Positions 54,374 to 63,270 are shown, counted from the stretch's first letter. The stretch: DNA of 64,000 nt from Georgenia sp. TF02-10 (GCF_022759505.1 NZ_CP094289.1:310001-374000), one strand, 5' to 3'. The notes: generated by a model not told the origin, from the letters alone. Numbers and translations: made by a program.

Positions 54374-54796
54374 ATGGGGGCGACACCGACGATGGGCACG
54401 ACACCGATGACGGGGACGGCGCGAGCGACGAGGACGGGCGAGCTGGCGTTCTTCGAGCTCGGGGTGGCGGACGCGGAGCGCGGCCGCCGGTTCTACGCCG
54501 AGCTCTTCGGCTGGACCTTCACTCCGGGACCGAGCGGGGGCGAGGGCGGGATGATCACCACGCCGAACGTCCCGGGCGGGATCCACGGCGGGGACCCGGG
54601 GGCGTCGCCGTACGTGTTCTTCGCCGTCGAGGACATCGAGCGCGCGGTCGCGAAGGTGCGCGAGCTCGGCGGCTCGGTGGACGACGCCGACGTCGAGGGC
54701 GACGAGGAGTCGCAGGCGACGTACGGCCGGTTCAAGCTGTGCCGGGACGACCAGGGCTCGCCGTTCGGCCTGTACCAGGCGCCGGCAGCGCGCTGA
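54374..54796 (+). CDS. VOC-family (glyoxalase-like) protein
   Basis: 140 residues with the VOC beta-alpha-beta repeat: LAFFELGVADAERGRRFYAE, LFGWTFTPG, and VFFAVEDIERAVAKVRELGG, ending DDQGSPFGLYQAP. It binds a metal or a small ligand; actual reaction unknown. Three in-frame ATGs (54374, 54392, 54407) lie in a short repeated stretch (ACCGACGATGGG), so the start is uncertain; the domain needs only the last one. Confidence 0.82.
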   Translation: MGATPTMGTTPMTGTARATRTGELAFFELGVADAERGRRFYAELFGWTFTPGPSGGEGGMITTPNVPGGIHGGDPGASPYVFFAVEDIERAVAKVRELGGSVDDADVEGDEESQATYGRFKLCRDDQGSPFGLYQAPAAR

Positions 54797-54874
54797 GGGC
54801 CCGCGCCGACGGCGATCGGGAGCGAGAGCCGAGGCCGAGAGCCGCGAGCGGCGAACGAAGAGCCGACGGTGCGG

Positions 54875-55354
54875 CTACTCAGCGGTCACCGGCGGCCCGG
54901 AGACGGGCCAGACGATGCGGGTCCGCCAGGTGGCGGGGTCGGGGTCGGAGGCCGGGCCGGCGTCGTAGCGCTCCCACATGTCCTCCAGCAGCTGCACGCC
55001 CTGCTCGGCCGCCCAGGCCTCGATGCGCTCGTACGTCTGCGGGAGCTCCCCGTAGCCGCCGACGTGCACCGCCTCGATCGCCCGGGCGGCGGGCAGCGTC
55101 CCGGCCACCAGCTCGCCGGTTGCCTGGAACGGCGCCGCGACGGGGAAGCCGCCCTCGATGTCAGCCGTCTCCCCAGGCGTGCCGCGGTACCGGGCGAAGG
55201 GTGCCCCGGTGGGCTCGACCCCGGCGGCCTGCAGGGCGCCGAAGACCTCGTGGAACACGGAGTCGAAGAAGTCGGTGATCTCGGCCGTGCGGGCCGTGCG
55301 CCGGATCCCGACCGTGTGCTCGGGCAGGACGTCGATGATCGCGATGTCGGTCAT
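54875..55354 (-). CDS. GyrI-like small-molecule-binding domain protein
   Basis: 159 residues. ADIEGGFPVAAPFQATGELV, then LPAARAIEAVHVGGYGELP, QTYERIEAWAAEQG and EDMWERYDAGP fit the GyrI-like/SHS2 effector-binding fold also found at the end of AraC- and MerR-type regulators; here it stands alone with no DNA-binding part. GGGAG lies 7 nt before the ATG 55354. The frame extends 21 codons further, but those residues are unlike the family. Ligand and role unknown. Confidence 0.8.
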   Translation of the reverse strand: MTDIAIIDVLPEHTVGIRRTARTAEITDFFDSVFHEVFGALQAAGVEPTGAPFARYRGTPGETADIEGGFPVAAPFQATGELVAGTLPAARAIEAVHVGGYGELPQTYERIEAWAAEQGVQLLEDMWERYDAGPASDPDPATWRTRIVWPVSGPPVTAE

Positions 55355-55606
55355 GGAGAAGCTCCCGTCACTCGGCTGCTGGGGCCGATCCAACACAGGC
55401 GGGACGACTGTGTCCATGGGCGGGCAGCCCGCCCCGGCTGCGCCCCGGCCGCAGCCCCGCTGGCGCGGCTACCCGTCCCGCCGCCCAGCTCGCCGTCGCG
55501 CACACCGCTGGCCGGGGTGGGGGAACCAAGTCACCGATCTGCCGGCGTGCCACCGGTCACCCAGCAGAAACTACGGTGAAGTACTACTTCGACGAGACGA
55601 GGGGAC

Positions 55607-55852
55607 ATGGCCGAGAAGCAGAAGCGAAGCGTCCTCTTTCGCAAGCCTCGATCGGGTAGAGACTTCGTCGTCGTCGGCGCGATGGTCGTGCTCGGTACCG
55701 TCCTCGGCACCGTCATCGCGGCTCTGCGGAGCGAGGACCCCGCTTCCTATCTCGCCAACATGCTGCCACTTGCTCTCGCCGCAGCGATACCCGTTGCTGC
55801 CCTCGTCCTGGCCGTGTTCTGGCGGGTGCGCAACAGGAAGGGACAGAGCTAG
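55607..55852 (+). CDS. Small membrane protein, unrecognised
   Basis: 81 residues with a basic start (MAEKQKRSVLFRKPRSGRD) and two predicted helices (FVVVGAMVVLGTVLGTVIAA and MLPLALAAAIPVAALVLAVF), ending RVRNRKGQS. GC at third positions is lower than in its neighbours, which may point to recent acquisition. ACGAGGGGAC precedes the ATG. 37 bases before a second small gene, so possibly co-transcribed. Confidence 0.65.
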   Translation: MAEKQKRSVLFRKPRSGRDFVVVGAMVVLGTVLGTVIAALRSEDPASYLANMLPLALAAAIPVAALVLAVFWRVRNRKGQS

Positions 55853-55889
55853 TCACGAGGCCACAGAGGACCGGAAGGCGGTGAGCGGC

Positions 55890-56207
55890 GTGGCCAAGAA
55901 GATCCTGTACCAGGACGTCGTGCCTTACGACACGCCCTCATCCCTGACCGCCCTCCACGGCCCGGCCTCGGGGACGCGGGAGCTGCCGATCACGGTGCAC
56001 TGGGGCCCGCAGCACACCTATGACCTCTCCAACCCCGACGAGCAGGTGTTCGCCTACCAGCAGATCGTCCGCGAGGGCAGCACTGCCGACCAGAAGTCGC
56101 TGCTCCACGCGGACCTGCTCCTGCAGGTGTGGCCGGAGCTGGTCCTGCCGCCGCGCTGCCGGGCCGCCTGGGAGACGAAGCTCCCCGAGCTGACCGAACG
56201 GCGGTAG
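55890..56207 (+). CDS. Conserved-looking small hypothetical protein
   Basis: 105 residues: VAKKILYQDVVPYDTPSSLT, then ELPITVHWGPQHTYDLSNPD, QQIVREGSTADQKSLLHADL and LVLPPRCRAAWETKLPEL. I associate this pattern with small actinobacterial proteins sometimes encoded next to nucleotidyltransferase-type toxins, but I cannot verify that. Here it is followed after 11 nt by a P-loop kinase gene instead. GTG 55890 and 55881 are both possible starts; GGAAGG lies upstream. Confidence 0.65.
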   Translation: MAKKILYQDVVPYDTPSSLTALHGPASGTRELPITVHWGPQHTYDLSNPDEQVFAYQQIVREGSTADQKSLLHADLLLQVWPELVLPPRCRAAWETKLPELTERR

Positions 56208-56218
56208 GGGCTGGGCGC

Positions 56219-56755
56219 ATGGCAGACCACCGGCCCACCGTGGTGCTCACCTGCGGCCCGTCCGGGTCGGGCAAGACCACCTACGCCCGGGCCCTGGAGC
56301 GGCAGGGCTACGTGCGCCTGTCCCTGGACGTGGAGGTCCGACGTCGGTTCGGCCGCTACGGCGTGGACATCCCGGTCGAGCGGTACGCCGAGTACAACGC
56401 CGCGGTCGAGCCCGAGCTGCGCCGTCGGCTGGTGGAGCTGGTCCGCGCCGGCCGGGACGTCGTCGTCGACCTCGCGTTCTGGCGCCGGGCGGACCGCGAG
56501 GAGTACAAGGCCCTGGTGGAGGCCGCCGGCGGCCGGTGGCGCCTGGTCTACTTCACGATCGACCCCGAGCTGCTGCACCGCCGCACGGCCGCCCGCCGCG
56601 CCCGCGGCGACGCCGACGCCTTCCCGGTCACCCCCGAGCTGCTCGACCAGTTCATCGCCACCTTCGAGGTGCCGGAGGGGGAGGGCGAGGAGGTCATCGA
56701 CCCCGCAGCGCCGCCACCACCGCCGGCAGCGCCCGCGGGTCGGTCTGCAGGATGA
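56219..56755 (+). CDS. P-loop kinase / AAA-type ATPase (zeta-toxin-like fold)
   Basis: 178 residues: Walker A LTCGPSGSGKTTYARALERQ, then SLDVEVRRRFGRYGVDIP, RDVVVDLAFWRRADREEYKA and a lid HRRTAARRARGDADAFPVTP. This is the small AAA_33-type kinase group that includes chloramphenicol phosphotransferase- and zeta-toxin-like enzymes; the substrate is unknown. It starts 11 nt after the small hypothetical gene. The last 20 codons (Pro/Ala-rich) overlap the 3' end of the convergent LLM gene by 62 bases. Confidence 0.82.
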   Translation: MADHRPTVVLTCGPSGSGKTTYARALERQGYVRLSLDVEVRRRFGRYGVDIPVERYAEYNAAVEPELRRRLVELVRAGRDVVVDLAFWRRADREEYKALVEAAGGRWRLVYFTIDPELLHRRTAARRARGDADAFPVTPELLDQFIATFEVPEGEGEEVIDPAAPPPPPAAPAGRSAG

Positions 56756-57752
56756 GCGTGCTCACCACCGACCGCTCCCACGCCCCGAGCTGCTCCCGCA
56801 GCTGGGCCGGGTTGCCGGCCAGGCCGACGTCCAGGACCAGCTCGGTCGGCACCGCCGCCGCCGCACCCACCCGGTCCCCGGCCACCCACCGCCGGGCGAC
56901 CTCCGCGCACGCCGCCCCGTGCCCGAGCCGCTCGATGGCCTCCCGGTGGAAGTTGGTCTGCGCCGAGCCCATCCCGCCCACGTACAGCGCCAGGTGCGGG
57001 CGCAGCGCGTCGGCGGCCTGCTCCACGTCCGGGCCGAGGGACACCGGCACGGCCGCGGCCACCTCGAACTCGCCCGCCGGAGCCAGCTCGGCGGAGCGGG
57101 CGGCGAAGCCGGCGGCCAGCTGGGCGGCGTAGGTCTCGTCCAGCCGGGGCGAGCAGAAGGCCGGCAGCCAGCCGTCGGCGACCTCCGCCGCCAGGGCGAT
57201 GTTCTTGGGCCCCTGCGCCGCGAGCAGGATCGGCAGGTCCGCGCGCAGCGGGTGCACGGTGGCCCGCAGCGCCTTGCCCTGCCCGGTGCCGCCGGGGAAC
57301 GGGAGCTGGTAGTGCCGGCCGGCGAGGCGGACCGGATGCTCCCGCCGCAGCACCTGCCGGACGACGTCGACGTACTCCCGCGTGCGCTCCAGCGGCCGCG
57401 GGTAGGGCTGGCCGTACCAGCCCTCGACGACCTGCGGGCCGGAGGCGCCGAGCCCGAGGACGAACCGGCCGCCGGAGAGGTGGTCCAGCGTCAGCGCGGC
57501 CATCGCCGTCGCCGTCGGCGTGCGCGCGGACATCTGCGCGATGGCGGTGCCGAGACGGACCCGGCGGGTGCCCGCGCCCCACCAGGCCAGCGGGGTGAAG
57601 GCCTCCGAGCCGTAGGCCTCGGCCGTCCACACCGAGTCCAGGCCGAGGTCGTCCGCCGCCGCGACCGCCTCGGCGGCGCCCGGCGGCGGCCCGGCGGACC
57701 AGTAACCGAGGGAGTAGCCCAGGCGCAGAGGTGTGGTGTCGTCGTCGGCCAT
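56694..57752 (-). CDS. LLM-class F420-dependent oxidoreductase
   Basis: 352 residues with the luciferase-like TIM barrel: LGYSLGYWSAGPPPGAAEAV, DDLGLDSVWTAEAYGSEAFT, RVRLGTAIAQMSARTPTATA, GRFVLGLGASGPQVVEGWYG and PILLAAQGPKNIALAAEVAD. The GASGPQVVEGW segment is typical of the F420-using branch. The likely start is ATG 57752: CATGAT stands 7 nt upstream, a leaderless-type -10; ATG 57764 is the alternative. Its end overlaps the convergent kinase gene. Confidence 0.88.
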   Translation of the reverse strand: MADDDTTPLRLGYSLGYWSAGPPPGAAEAVAAADDLGLDSVWTAEAYGSEAFTPLAWWGAGTRRVRLGTAIAQMSARTPTATAMAALTLDHLSGGRFVLGLGASGPQVVEGWYGQPYPRPLERTREYVDVVRQVLRREHPVRLAGRHYQLPFPGGTGQGKALRATVHPLRADLPILLAAQGPKNIALAAEVADGWLPAFCSPRLDETYAAQLAAGFAARSAELAPAGEFEVAAAVPVSLGPDVEQAADALRPHLALYVGGMGSAQTNFHREAIERLGHGAACAEVARRWVAGDRVGAAAAVPTELVLDVGLAGNPAQLREQLGAWERSVVSTLILQTDPRALPAVVAALRGR

Positions 57753-57826
57753 GGGCCCGATCATGCCCGACGGCGGCCGGGTGCCCTGTCGTGCCGGTGC
57801 CGACGGCGGTCGCGCGGACGCCCCGC

Positions 57827-58750
57827 TCAGCCCAGCTGGGCCATCACCTCGCCGGCGATCAGGTCCAGGTGCTCGAGGTCGCGCAGGTCCAGGCACTGCA
57901 GGTACACCCGGGAGATGCCGGCCTCGGCCAGCGCCCCGATCCCGTCGCGGACCTCCGCCGGCGTGCCGGCCAGGCCGTGCTCGCGCAGCTCGGGCACCTC
58001 CCGGCCGATCGCCTCGGCGCGGCGGGCCACCTCGCCCTCGTCGGCACCGACGCACGCGACGAGGGCGACCGAGTAGACCAGCTCGTCCGGGTCCCGCCCG
58101 GCCTCCTCGCACGCCGCCCGGACCCGCCCGACCTGCGGGGCGATGGCGGCCTTGTCCGGGAAGGACTGGTTGTACTCCGCGCCGAAGCGGGCCGCCAGCC
58201 GCGGGGTGCGGCGCGGCCCCCCGCCGCCGACGATGATCGGGAGCGGCTGCTGGGCCGGCTTGGGCAGCGCGGGGGAGTCGACCAGCCGGTAGTGCTCACC
58301 GGTGAAGGAGTACCGCTCGCCCACCGGCGTGGCCCACAGCCCGGTGAGGATCTCCAGCTGCTCCTCCAGCAGCCCGAAGCGCCGCTCCGGGAAGGGGACG
58401 CCGAGCTGGGCGTGCTCCTCCGCGAACCAGCCGGTGCCGAGCCCGAGCTCGACCCGCCCGCCGGACATCGCGTCCACCTGGGCGACCTGGACCGCGAAGA
58501 CCCCGGGCAGCCGGAACGTTGCGGCGCTGACCAGCGTGCCCAGCCGGATGGTGGAGGTCTCCCGGGCGAGGCCGGCGAGGGTGGTCCAGGCGTCGGTCGG
58601 GCCGGGCAGCGGGTCGCCGTCGCCCATCCGGAGGAAGTGGTCCGAGCGGAAGAAGCCGTCGAAGCCGAGCGCCTCCGCCCGGCGGGCGATGGCGAGCTGG
58701 TCCTCGTAGGAGGCGCCCTGCTGGGGCTCGGTGAAGATGCGCAGGTCCAT
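57827..58750 (-). CDS. LLM-class F420-dependent oxidoreductase
   Basis: 307 residues: MDLRIFTEPQQGASYEDQLA, then RRAEALGFDGFFRSDHFLRM, IRLGTLVSAATFRLPGVFAV, GGRVELGLGTGWFAEEHAQL and QPLPIIVGGGGPRRTPRLAA. This is the TIGR03560-like F420-dependent group, different from the neighbour at 56694, so the two are paralogues, not a duplication. Lies 74 bases upstream of that gene on the same strand, probably one transcript. Substrate unknown. Confidence 0.9.
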   Translation of the reverse strand: MDLRIFTEPQQGASYEDQLAIARRAEALGFDGFFRSDHFLRMGDGDPLPGPTDAWTTLAGLARETSTIRLGTLVSAATFRLPGVFAVQVAQVDAMSGGRVELGLGTGWFAEEHAQLGVPFPERRFGLLEEQLEILTGLWATPVGERYSFTGEHYRLVDSPALPKPAQQPLPIIVGGGGPRRTPRLAARFGAEYNQSFPDKAAIAPQVGRVRAACEEAGRDPDELVYSVALVACVGADEGEVARRAEAIGREVPELREHGLAGTPAEVRDGIGALAEAGISRVYLQCLDLRDLEHLDLIAGEVMAQLG

Positions 58751-58949
58751 GCGGTCAGCCTGGCAGAGGCGGGAGAGCGCTGCACGGACCGGTCACGGCC
58801 GGTGGGCCGACGGCGTCCGCGGCCGACATCGTCCGGCTGGGGTTCACCGCTGGTCTCGGCTCCCCCGCCGCCGGCGCGGGACCTGGTCCGCCCGTAGGCT
58901 GCTGGCCGCCCCGCGGCCGCTGCCGGTGCCCGATCGCTACCCTCGGCAG

Positions 58950-60029
58950 ATGACGACCGCCGCGGACGTCGCCCGGCTCCGGCTCGCCGCCCAGCGCCTG
59001 GTCGGTCCCGGCCTGCCGACCGCAACGGACGTGGTCCGGCACCTCACCGCGCTCCAGGCCCAGGACCTCCCCGGCGCCCTGGCCTCCGTCACGCTCCGGA
59101 CCGTACCCGGGGACTCCGCCGACGGGATCCTCGGCGCGCTGGAGCGCGGGGAGGTCGTCCGGTCCTGGCCGATGCGCGGCACCCTGCACCTGGTCCTCGC
59201 CGCGGACCTGCCGTGGATGCTCGCCCTGACCAGCGAGCGCCTGCTTGCCGGGGCCGCCCGCCGTCGCGCGCAGCTGGGCCTGGACGAGGCGCTCCTCGAC
59301 CGGGCCGGCGCTGTCGCCGAGGACGCGCTCCGCGGCGGCCGGTCGCTGAGCCGGGCCGAGCTGATGGACCGGTGGGCGGCGGCCGGGCTCCTCGGGGTCA
59401 AGCAGCGCGGGTACCACCTGCTCTGGCACCACGCCCAGCGCGGGCTGCTGTGCCTGGGCCCGGTGGTCGACGGCGACCAGCGGATCGTCCTGCTGGACGA
59501 GTGGGTGCCCGCGCCGCGCGTCCTCGAGCGCGACGAGGCGCTCGGGGAGTGGGCGCTGCGCTACTTCCGCGGTCACGGCCCGGCCACCCGCAAGGACCTC
59601 CAGTGGTGGACCAAGCTCACCGGCAAGGACGTGGCCACCGGCCTCGCCGTCGCCCGCGAGCACCTCGAGCGCCTCGACGTCGACGGCACCGAGTACTTCC
59701 TCGACCCGGCCACCCCCGCGCTGCTGGCGGAGCACCTGGCCGCCGCCCGGGGCGTGCTCCTGCTGCCCGGGTTCGACGAGCTGATCCTGGGCTACCAGGA
59801 CCGCAGCCCCACCCTGCCGCCCGAGCACGCCGACCGGGTCGTGCCCGGCGGGAACGGGATGTTCCGGCCCACCGTCGTCGCGGACGGCCGGGTGGTCGGC
59901 ACCTGGCGGCGCGTCGGGAGCGGGACCCGGCGACGGATCGAGCCGGAGCCCTTCACGACCCTCACGCCCAAGGTGGCGGCCGAGGTGCAGCGGCTGGCGG
60001 CAGGGTTCCCCACGCATGCGGCGCGGTGA
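58950..60029 (+). CDS. Winged-helix protein of the AlkZ/HTH_42 DNA-glycosylase-like family
   Basis: 359 residues of the HTH_42 family: DVVRHLTALQAQDLPGALAS, VVRSWPMRGTLHLVLAADLP, GVKQRGYHLLWHHAQRGLLC, YFRGHGPATRKDLQWWTKLT and LLLPGFDELILGYQDRS. The QAQD segment holds the Q-x-Q motif used by AlkZ-type glycosylases that unhook DNA crosslinks; whether this member is an active glycosylase is not certain. TACCCT lies 6 nt before the ATG 58950 (leaderless type). Divergent from the LLM gene. Confidence 0.85.
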   Translation: MTTAADVARLRLAAQRLVGPGLPTATDVVRHLTALQAQDLPGALASVTLRTVPGDSADGILGALERGEVVRSWPMRGTLHLVLAADLPWMLALTSERLLAGAARRRAQLGLDEALLDRAGAVAEDALRGGRSLSRAELMDRWAAAGLLGVKQRGYHLLWHHAQRGLLCLGPVVDGDQRIVLLDEWVPAPRVLERDEALGEWALRYFRGHGPATRKDLQWWTKLTGKDVATGLAVAREHLERLDVDGTEYFLDPATPALLAEHLAAARGVLLLPGFDELILGYQDRSPTLPPEHADRVVPGGNGMFRPTVVADGRVVGTWRRVGSGTRRRIEPEPFTTLTPKVAAEVQRLAAGFPTHAAR

Positions 60030-60417
60030 GCCTTCGGCGCCCTGGGTGAACGACGGCGTCTCGCCGACCGCGCCACGGGTGCGGGCGGGCCAGGGGTGGG
60101 GGTGGTTGCCTGGCCACCGCGTCCGCCACGGCGCAGGGTCCGACCTCCGGGCAGGGAAGAGCCCGCGGGCTCCGGCCGTTCGGCCGGGTGCCGTGGTGGA
60201 CGGTCCACGGCCCCCGCGGGCTCCGGTGACCACCTGGTTCTCGCCGCCGACGGCGGGAGGACCTGTGGTCCGTCCGCTGACGGGCTAGCGGGTGGTCACC
60301 TCACGCGTCCGGAATGACATCACTTCTGGACCACCTCCTCTCTCGTGTGCGACCACGGTAGGTCGCTCCCGGGCCCGCTGTCACCTGGTTTCCGGAGGCT
60401 CCTGGCACGATGACCGC
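60030..60417. other. Gene-free stretch with repeats
   Basis: About 390 bases with no credible gene. CCCGCGGGCTCCGG occurs at about 60162 and 60213, flanking a GTGGACGGTCCAC palindrome. The right part is AT-richer (GAATGACATCACTTCTGG) and probably holds promoter elements of the phosphatase gene. Confidence 0.4.
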
Positions 60418-60954
60418 ATGCCCGACGTCGACGGCGCCCGCCGCCCCTTCCGCCTGCTCGTGGTCTGCACCGGCAACATCTGCCGCTCGCCGATGGGGGA
60501 GGTGGTCCTGCGCGAGCGCCTCGCCGACGCCGGACTGGCCGACGACGTCGAGGTCGCCAGCGCCGGGACCAGCGACGAGGAGCACGGCCGGCCGATCGAC
60601 CCCCGTGCCCGCGCGGTCCTCGCTGAGCACGGCTACCCCGTCCCGCGCCACCGCGCCCACCAGGTGGTGCCCGGCGAGCTGGGCCGGTACGACCTCGCCC
60701 TCGCCATGACGAGCCAGCACGCCCGGGCGCTGCGCCGGCGCGCCGACGAGGACGGCGGCGGGGCGGAGATCCGGCTGTGGCGCGAGTTCGACGACACCGC
60801 CCCGCGCCTCGGCGACGGCGCGACCGAGCGGGACCTCGACGTCCCCGACCCGTGGTACGGCGACCAGGACGGCTTCTACGACACCCTCGCCGTCGTCGAG
60901 CGCGGCGCCGACGGGCTGGTGCGGTACCTGCAGGAGCGGCTCGGTCCCGGCTGA
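60418..60954 (+). CDS. Low-molecular-weight protein-tyrosine phosphatase
   Basis: 178 residues. The P-loop LLVVCTGNICRSPMGEVVLR has catalytic Cys17 and Arg23; the general-acid loop is DVPDPWYGDQDGFYDTLAVV, with the conserved DPW. It removes phosphate from tyrosine residues, and in mycobacteria PtpA is the relative. It starts at ATG 60418. 11 bases before its stop's neighbour the phosphoribosyltransferase gene ends in the opposite direction. Confidence 0.94.
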   Translation: MPDVDGARRPFRLLVVCTGNICRSPMGEVVLRERLADAGLADDVEVASAGTSDEEHGRPIDPRARAVLAEHGYPVPRHRAHQVVPGELGRYDLALAMTSQHARALRRRADEDGGGAEIRLWREFDDTAPRLGDGATERDLDVPDPWYGDQDGFYDTLAVVERGADGLVRYLQERLGPG

Positions 60955-60965
60955 CCCGTCCGGGG

Positions 60966-61520
60966 TCAGTCCTCGGCGGTCACCGGCGGCTGGGCGGACC
61001 AGGGGAACATGATCCACCGGTCGGTGCGCCGCCAGACGTAGTCGGGGTCGATCACCGAGCGGGGCTTGGCGTAGAGGACGGCGGAGCGGACCTCCCCGGG
61101 CAGCGCGCCCGGCGCGCCGGCCTCGCCGGGCAGGCCGGTGGTGCGGAGCAGGTCGGTCACCAGCGCCAGGGTGCGGCCGGAGTCGGCGACGTCGTCGACC
61201 ACCAGGACCCGCTGACCGGGTAGGCCGGAGGTGTCCATCAGCGGCGGGAGCACCACCGGCGCCTCGAGGGTCTCCCCAACGCCGGTGTAGAACTCCACGT
61301 TCATCGTGCCCATCGCCTTCGTGCCCAGCGCGTAGGCCACCGCGCCGGCCGGGACCAGCCCGCCGCGGGCGACGGCGACGACCAGGTCCGGCAGCCACCC
61401 GGAGCGGACCACGTGGCGGGCGAGCTCGCGCGCGGCCGCCCCGAAGCCCGGCCAGCCGAGCACCTCCCGCTCCGCCTCGGCGGTGGTGGTGGCGCCGTCG
61501 TCGAAGGTCGCATCGCTCAC
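60966..61520 (-). CDS. Phosphoribosyltransferase
   Basis: 184 residues: PDLVVAVARGGLVPAGAVAY, a hood region and the PRPP loop QRVLVVDDVADSGRTLALV (VVDDVxDSGRT). Such proteins act on xanthine, guanine or related bases; the long hood insert with GEAGAPGALPGE is Ala/Gly-rich. YAKPRSVIDPDYVWRRTDRW, then IMFPW, is typical of the xanthine-type group. GTG 61520 with TACGCT 6 nt upstream (leaderless). Divergent from the kinase gene. Confidence 0.88.
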   Translation of the reverse strand: MSDATFDDGATTTAEAEREVLGWPGFGAAARELARHVVRSGWLPDLVVAVARGGLVPAGAVAYALGTKAMGTMNVEFYTGVGETLEAPVVLPPLMDTSGLPGQRVLVVDDVADSGRTLALVTDLLRTTGLPGEAGAPGALPGEVRSAVLYAKPRSVIDPDYVWRRTDRWIMFPWSAQPPVTAED

Positions 61521-61580
61521 CGGCACAGCGTAGGCGCGGTTCCGGGCGCACCGCCGGGCCGGCGGCTCTACGGTGCGGGT

Positions 61581-62201
61581 ATGGACACCGTCGTCACCCC
61601 CGTCCGGCTGGCGGTCCTCGGCCGCCTCGCCCGCGGGATCGCCGCCCGCGCCGCCGCGGTGCACGTGCTCCGGGTCGCCGTCGACGGCCCCTTCGGCGCC
61701 GGCAAGTCGACCTTCACCCGGGCCCTGGACGACGCCCTGCGCCCGCACCTGCCGCCCGGCCGCGAGGTCCGCCGGTTCGACACGGACATGTACATGATCC
61801 GCGGGCGGGTGCACCGGGCGCCGGCCGCGGCCGACCCGCAGTGGCTCTACGACAACGTCTACGACCTGGGCAAGGTCCGGGCCGTCGCGGAGGGGCCGGC
61901 CTACGGCCCGCCCGCCGTCGTGCTGGTCGACGGGATGGGCCTGCAGCGGCCCGAGCTGGCCGACCTGTGGGACCTCGTGCTCTACCTGCACGTGCCGGAG
62001 AAGGTCACGCTGGACCGGATGCGCGCCCGCCGCGCCGAGCTCGAGGCGGACGGGATGGACCTGGAGCCGCTCTACCGGGACCGGTACCTGCCGGTGGCCC
62101 GGCTGTACCAGCAGCAGGTGGACCCGGCCGCCCGGGCGGACGTCCTGGTCGACATGCACGACGCCGACCAGCCGGTGGTGGTCCGCTGGGGCGGGCTCTG
62201 A
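61581..62201 (+). CDS. Uridine-kinase-like P-loop kinase
   Basis: 206 residues: Walker A VAVDGPFGAGKSTFTRALDD, acidic FDTDMYMIRG, WLYDNVYDLGK, VVLVDGMGLQRPELADLWDL and LHVPEKVTLDRMRARR. It fits the uridine kinase/(deoxy)nucleoside kinase-like group. TACGGT lies 6 nt before ATG 61581, so leaderless. The divergent phosphoribosyltransferase suggests a nucleobase/nucleoside salvage pair, an inference from placement. Confidence 0.85.
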   Translation: MDTVVTPVRLAVLGRLARGIAARAAAVHVLRVAVDGPFGAGKSTFTRALDDALRPHLPPGREVRRFDTDMYMIRGRVHRAPAAADPQWLYDNVYDLGKVRAVAEGPAYGPPAVVLVDGMGLQRPELADLWDLVLYLHVPEKVTLDRMRARRAELEADGMDLEPLYRDRYLPVARLYQQQVDPAARADVLVDMHDADQPVVVRWGGL

Positions 62202-62391
62202 CCCGTCCGGTGCAGCGATCGGCCCGGAGCGACCCGGCCGGGCGGAGCTCCTGCCCGCCGTCGACGGCGGGTCGTGACACCGGCCACGCGCGGACCTTTG
62301 TCCTCCTGGCCGGGGCGGCGCCGCCCTAGCCTGGACGCAGGCCGGGACCCCGGCACGACCCGCGCGCCCCGCGCGCTACAGAGGAGCAGGC

Positions 62392-63222
62392 ATGAAGGTT
62401 GCGCAGAAGGTCTTCGTCGTCACCGGCGGCGGGAACGGGATCGGGCGGGCGCTCGTCCTCGCCCTGCTCGCCCGCGGCGCGCGGGTCGCCGCGGTCGACG
62501 TCGGGGAGCAGGCGCTCGCGGACACCGCCCTGCTGGTGCCCACCGGCGCGGACCGGCTCAGCACCCACGTGGTCGACGTCACCGACCGGGCCGCCGTCGA
62601 GGCGCTGCCGGCGGCCGTGCTCGCCGCGCACGGCCAGGTCGACGGCGTCGTCAGCGTCGCCGGCATCATCCAGAAGTTCGTCCCCGTCGCGGACCTGACG
62701 TACGCCGAGATCGAGAAGATCATGGCGGTGAACTTCTGGGGCGTGGTGCACATGTCCAAGACGTTCCTGCCGCACCTGACCGGACGGCCGGAGGCATGCC
62801 TGGTCAACGTCTCCAGCATGGGCGCCCTGGCCCCGGTGCCCGGGCAGTCCGCGTACGGGGCGAGCAAGGCGGCGGTGAAGCTGTTCACCGAGGGCCTCTA
62901 CGCCGAGCTGCGGGACACCCCGGTCGCGGTGACGGCGGTCTTCCCCGGCGGGGTGGCCACCGACATCTCCGCGAACTCCGGCGTGACGGTCGCCGGGGCG
63001 GACGGCGGCGACTCCTCGGGCATGGTGCAGACGACGGCGCCGGACGCCGCCGCGCAGATCGTCGCGGGGATCGAGAAGGGGGCGTTCCGCGTCGTCATCG
63101 GCAAGGACGCCCGGATGACCGACCGGATGGCCCGGCTCGCGCCCCGGAGGGCCGTCAACCTCATCGCCGACCGGATGAAGTCGCTGCTCGCCCCGGCGGG
63201 GCGGGAGAAGGTCGGCGCGTAG
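62392..63222 (+). CDS. Short-chain dehydrogenase/reductase
   Basis: 276 residues: VVTGGGNGIGRALVLALLAR, VSVAGIIQKFVPVADLTYAE, VNVSSMGALAPVPGQSAYGA with Tyr-x-x-x-Lys in YGASKAAVK, and VFPGGVATDISANSGV. The classical SDR; substrate unknown. The ATG at 62392 has GAGGAG 6 nt upstream. About 190 bases after the kinase gene. Confidence 0.88.
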   Translation: MKVAQKVFVVTGGGNGIGRALVLALLARGARVAAVDVGEQALADTALLVPTGADRLSTHVVDVTDRAAVEALPAAVLAAHGQVDGVVSVAGIIQKFVPVADLTYAEIEKIMAVNFWGVVHMSKTFLPHLTGRPEACLVNVSSMGALAPVPGQSAYGASKAAVKLFTEGLYAELRDTPVAVTAVFPGGVATDISANSGVTVAGADGGDSSGMVQTTAPDAAAQIVAGIEKGAFRVVIGKDARMTDRMARLAPRRAVNLIADRMKSLLAPAGREKVGA

Positions 63223-63270
63223 CAGCCGCCTGCCGGGGCCGGGCCGGCCATGACCTAGGGCCTGGCCGGC

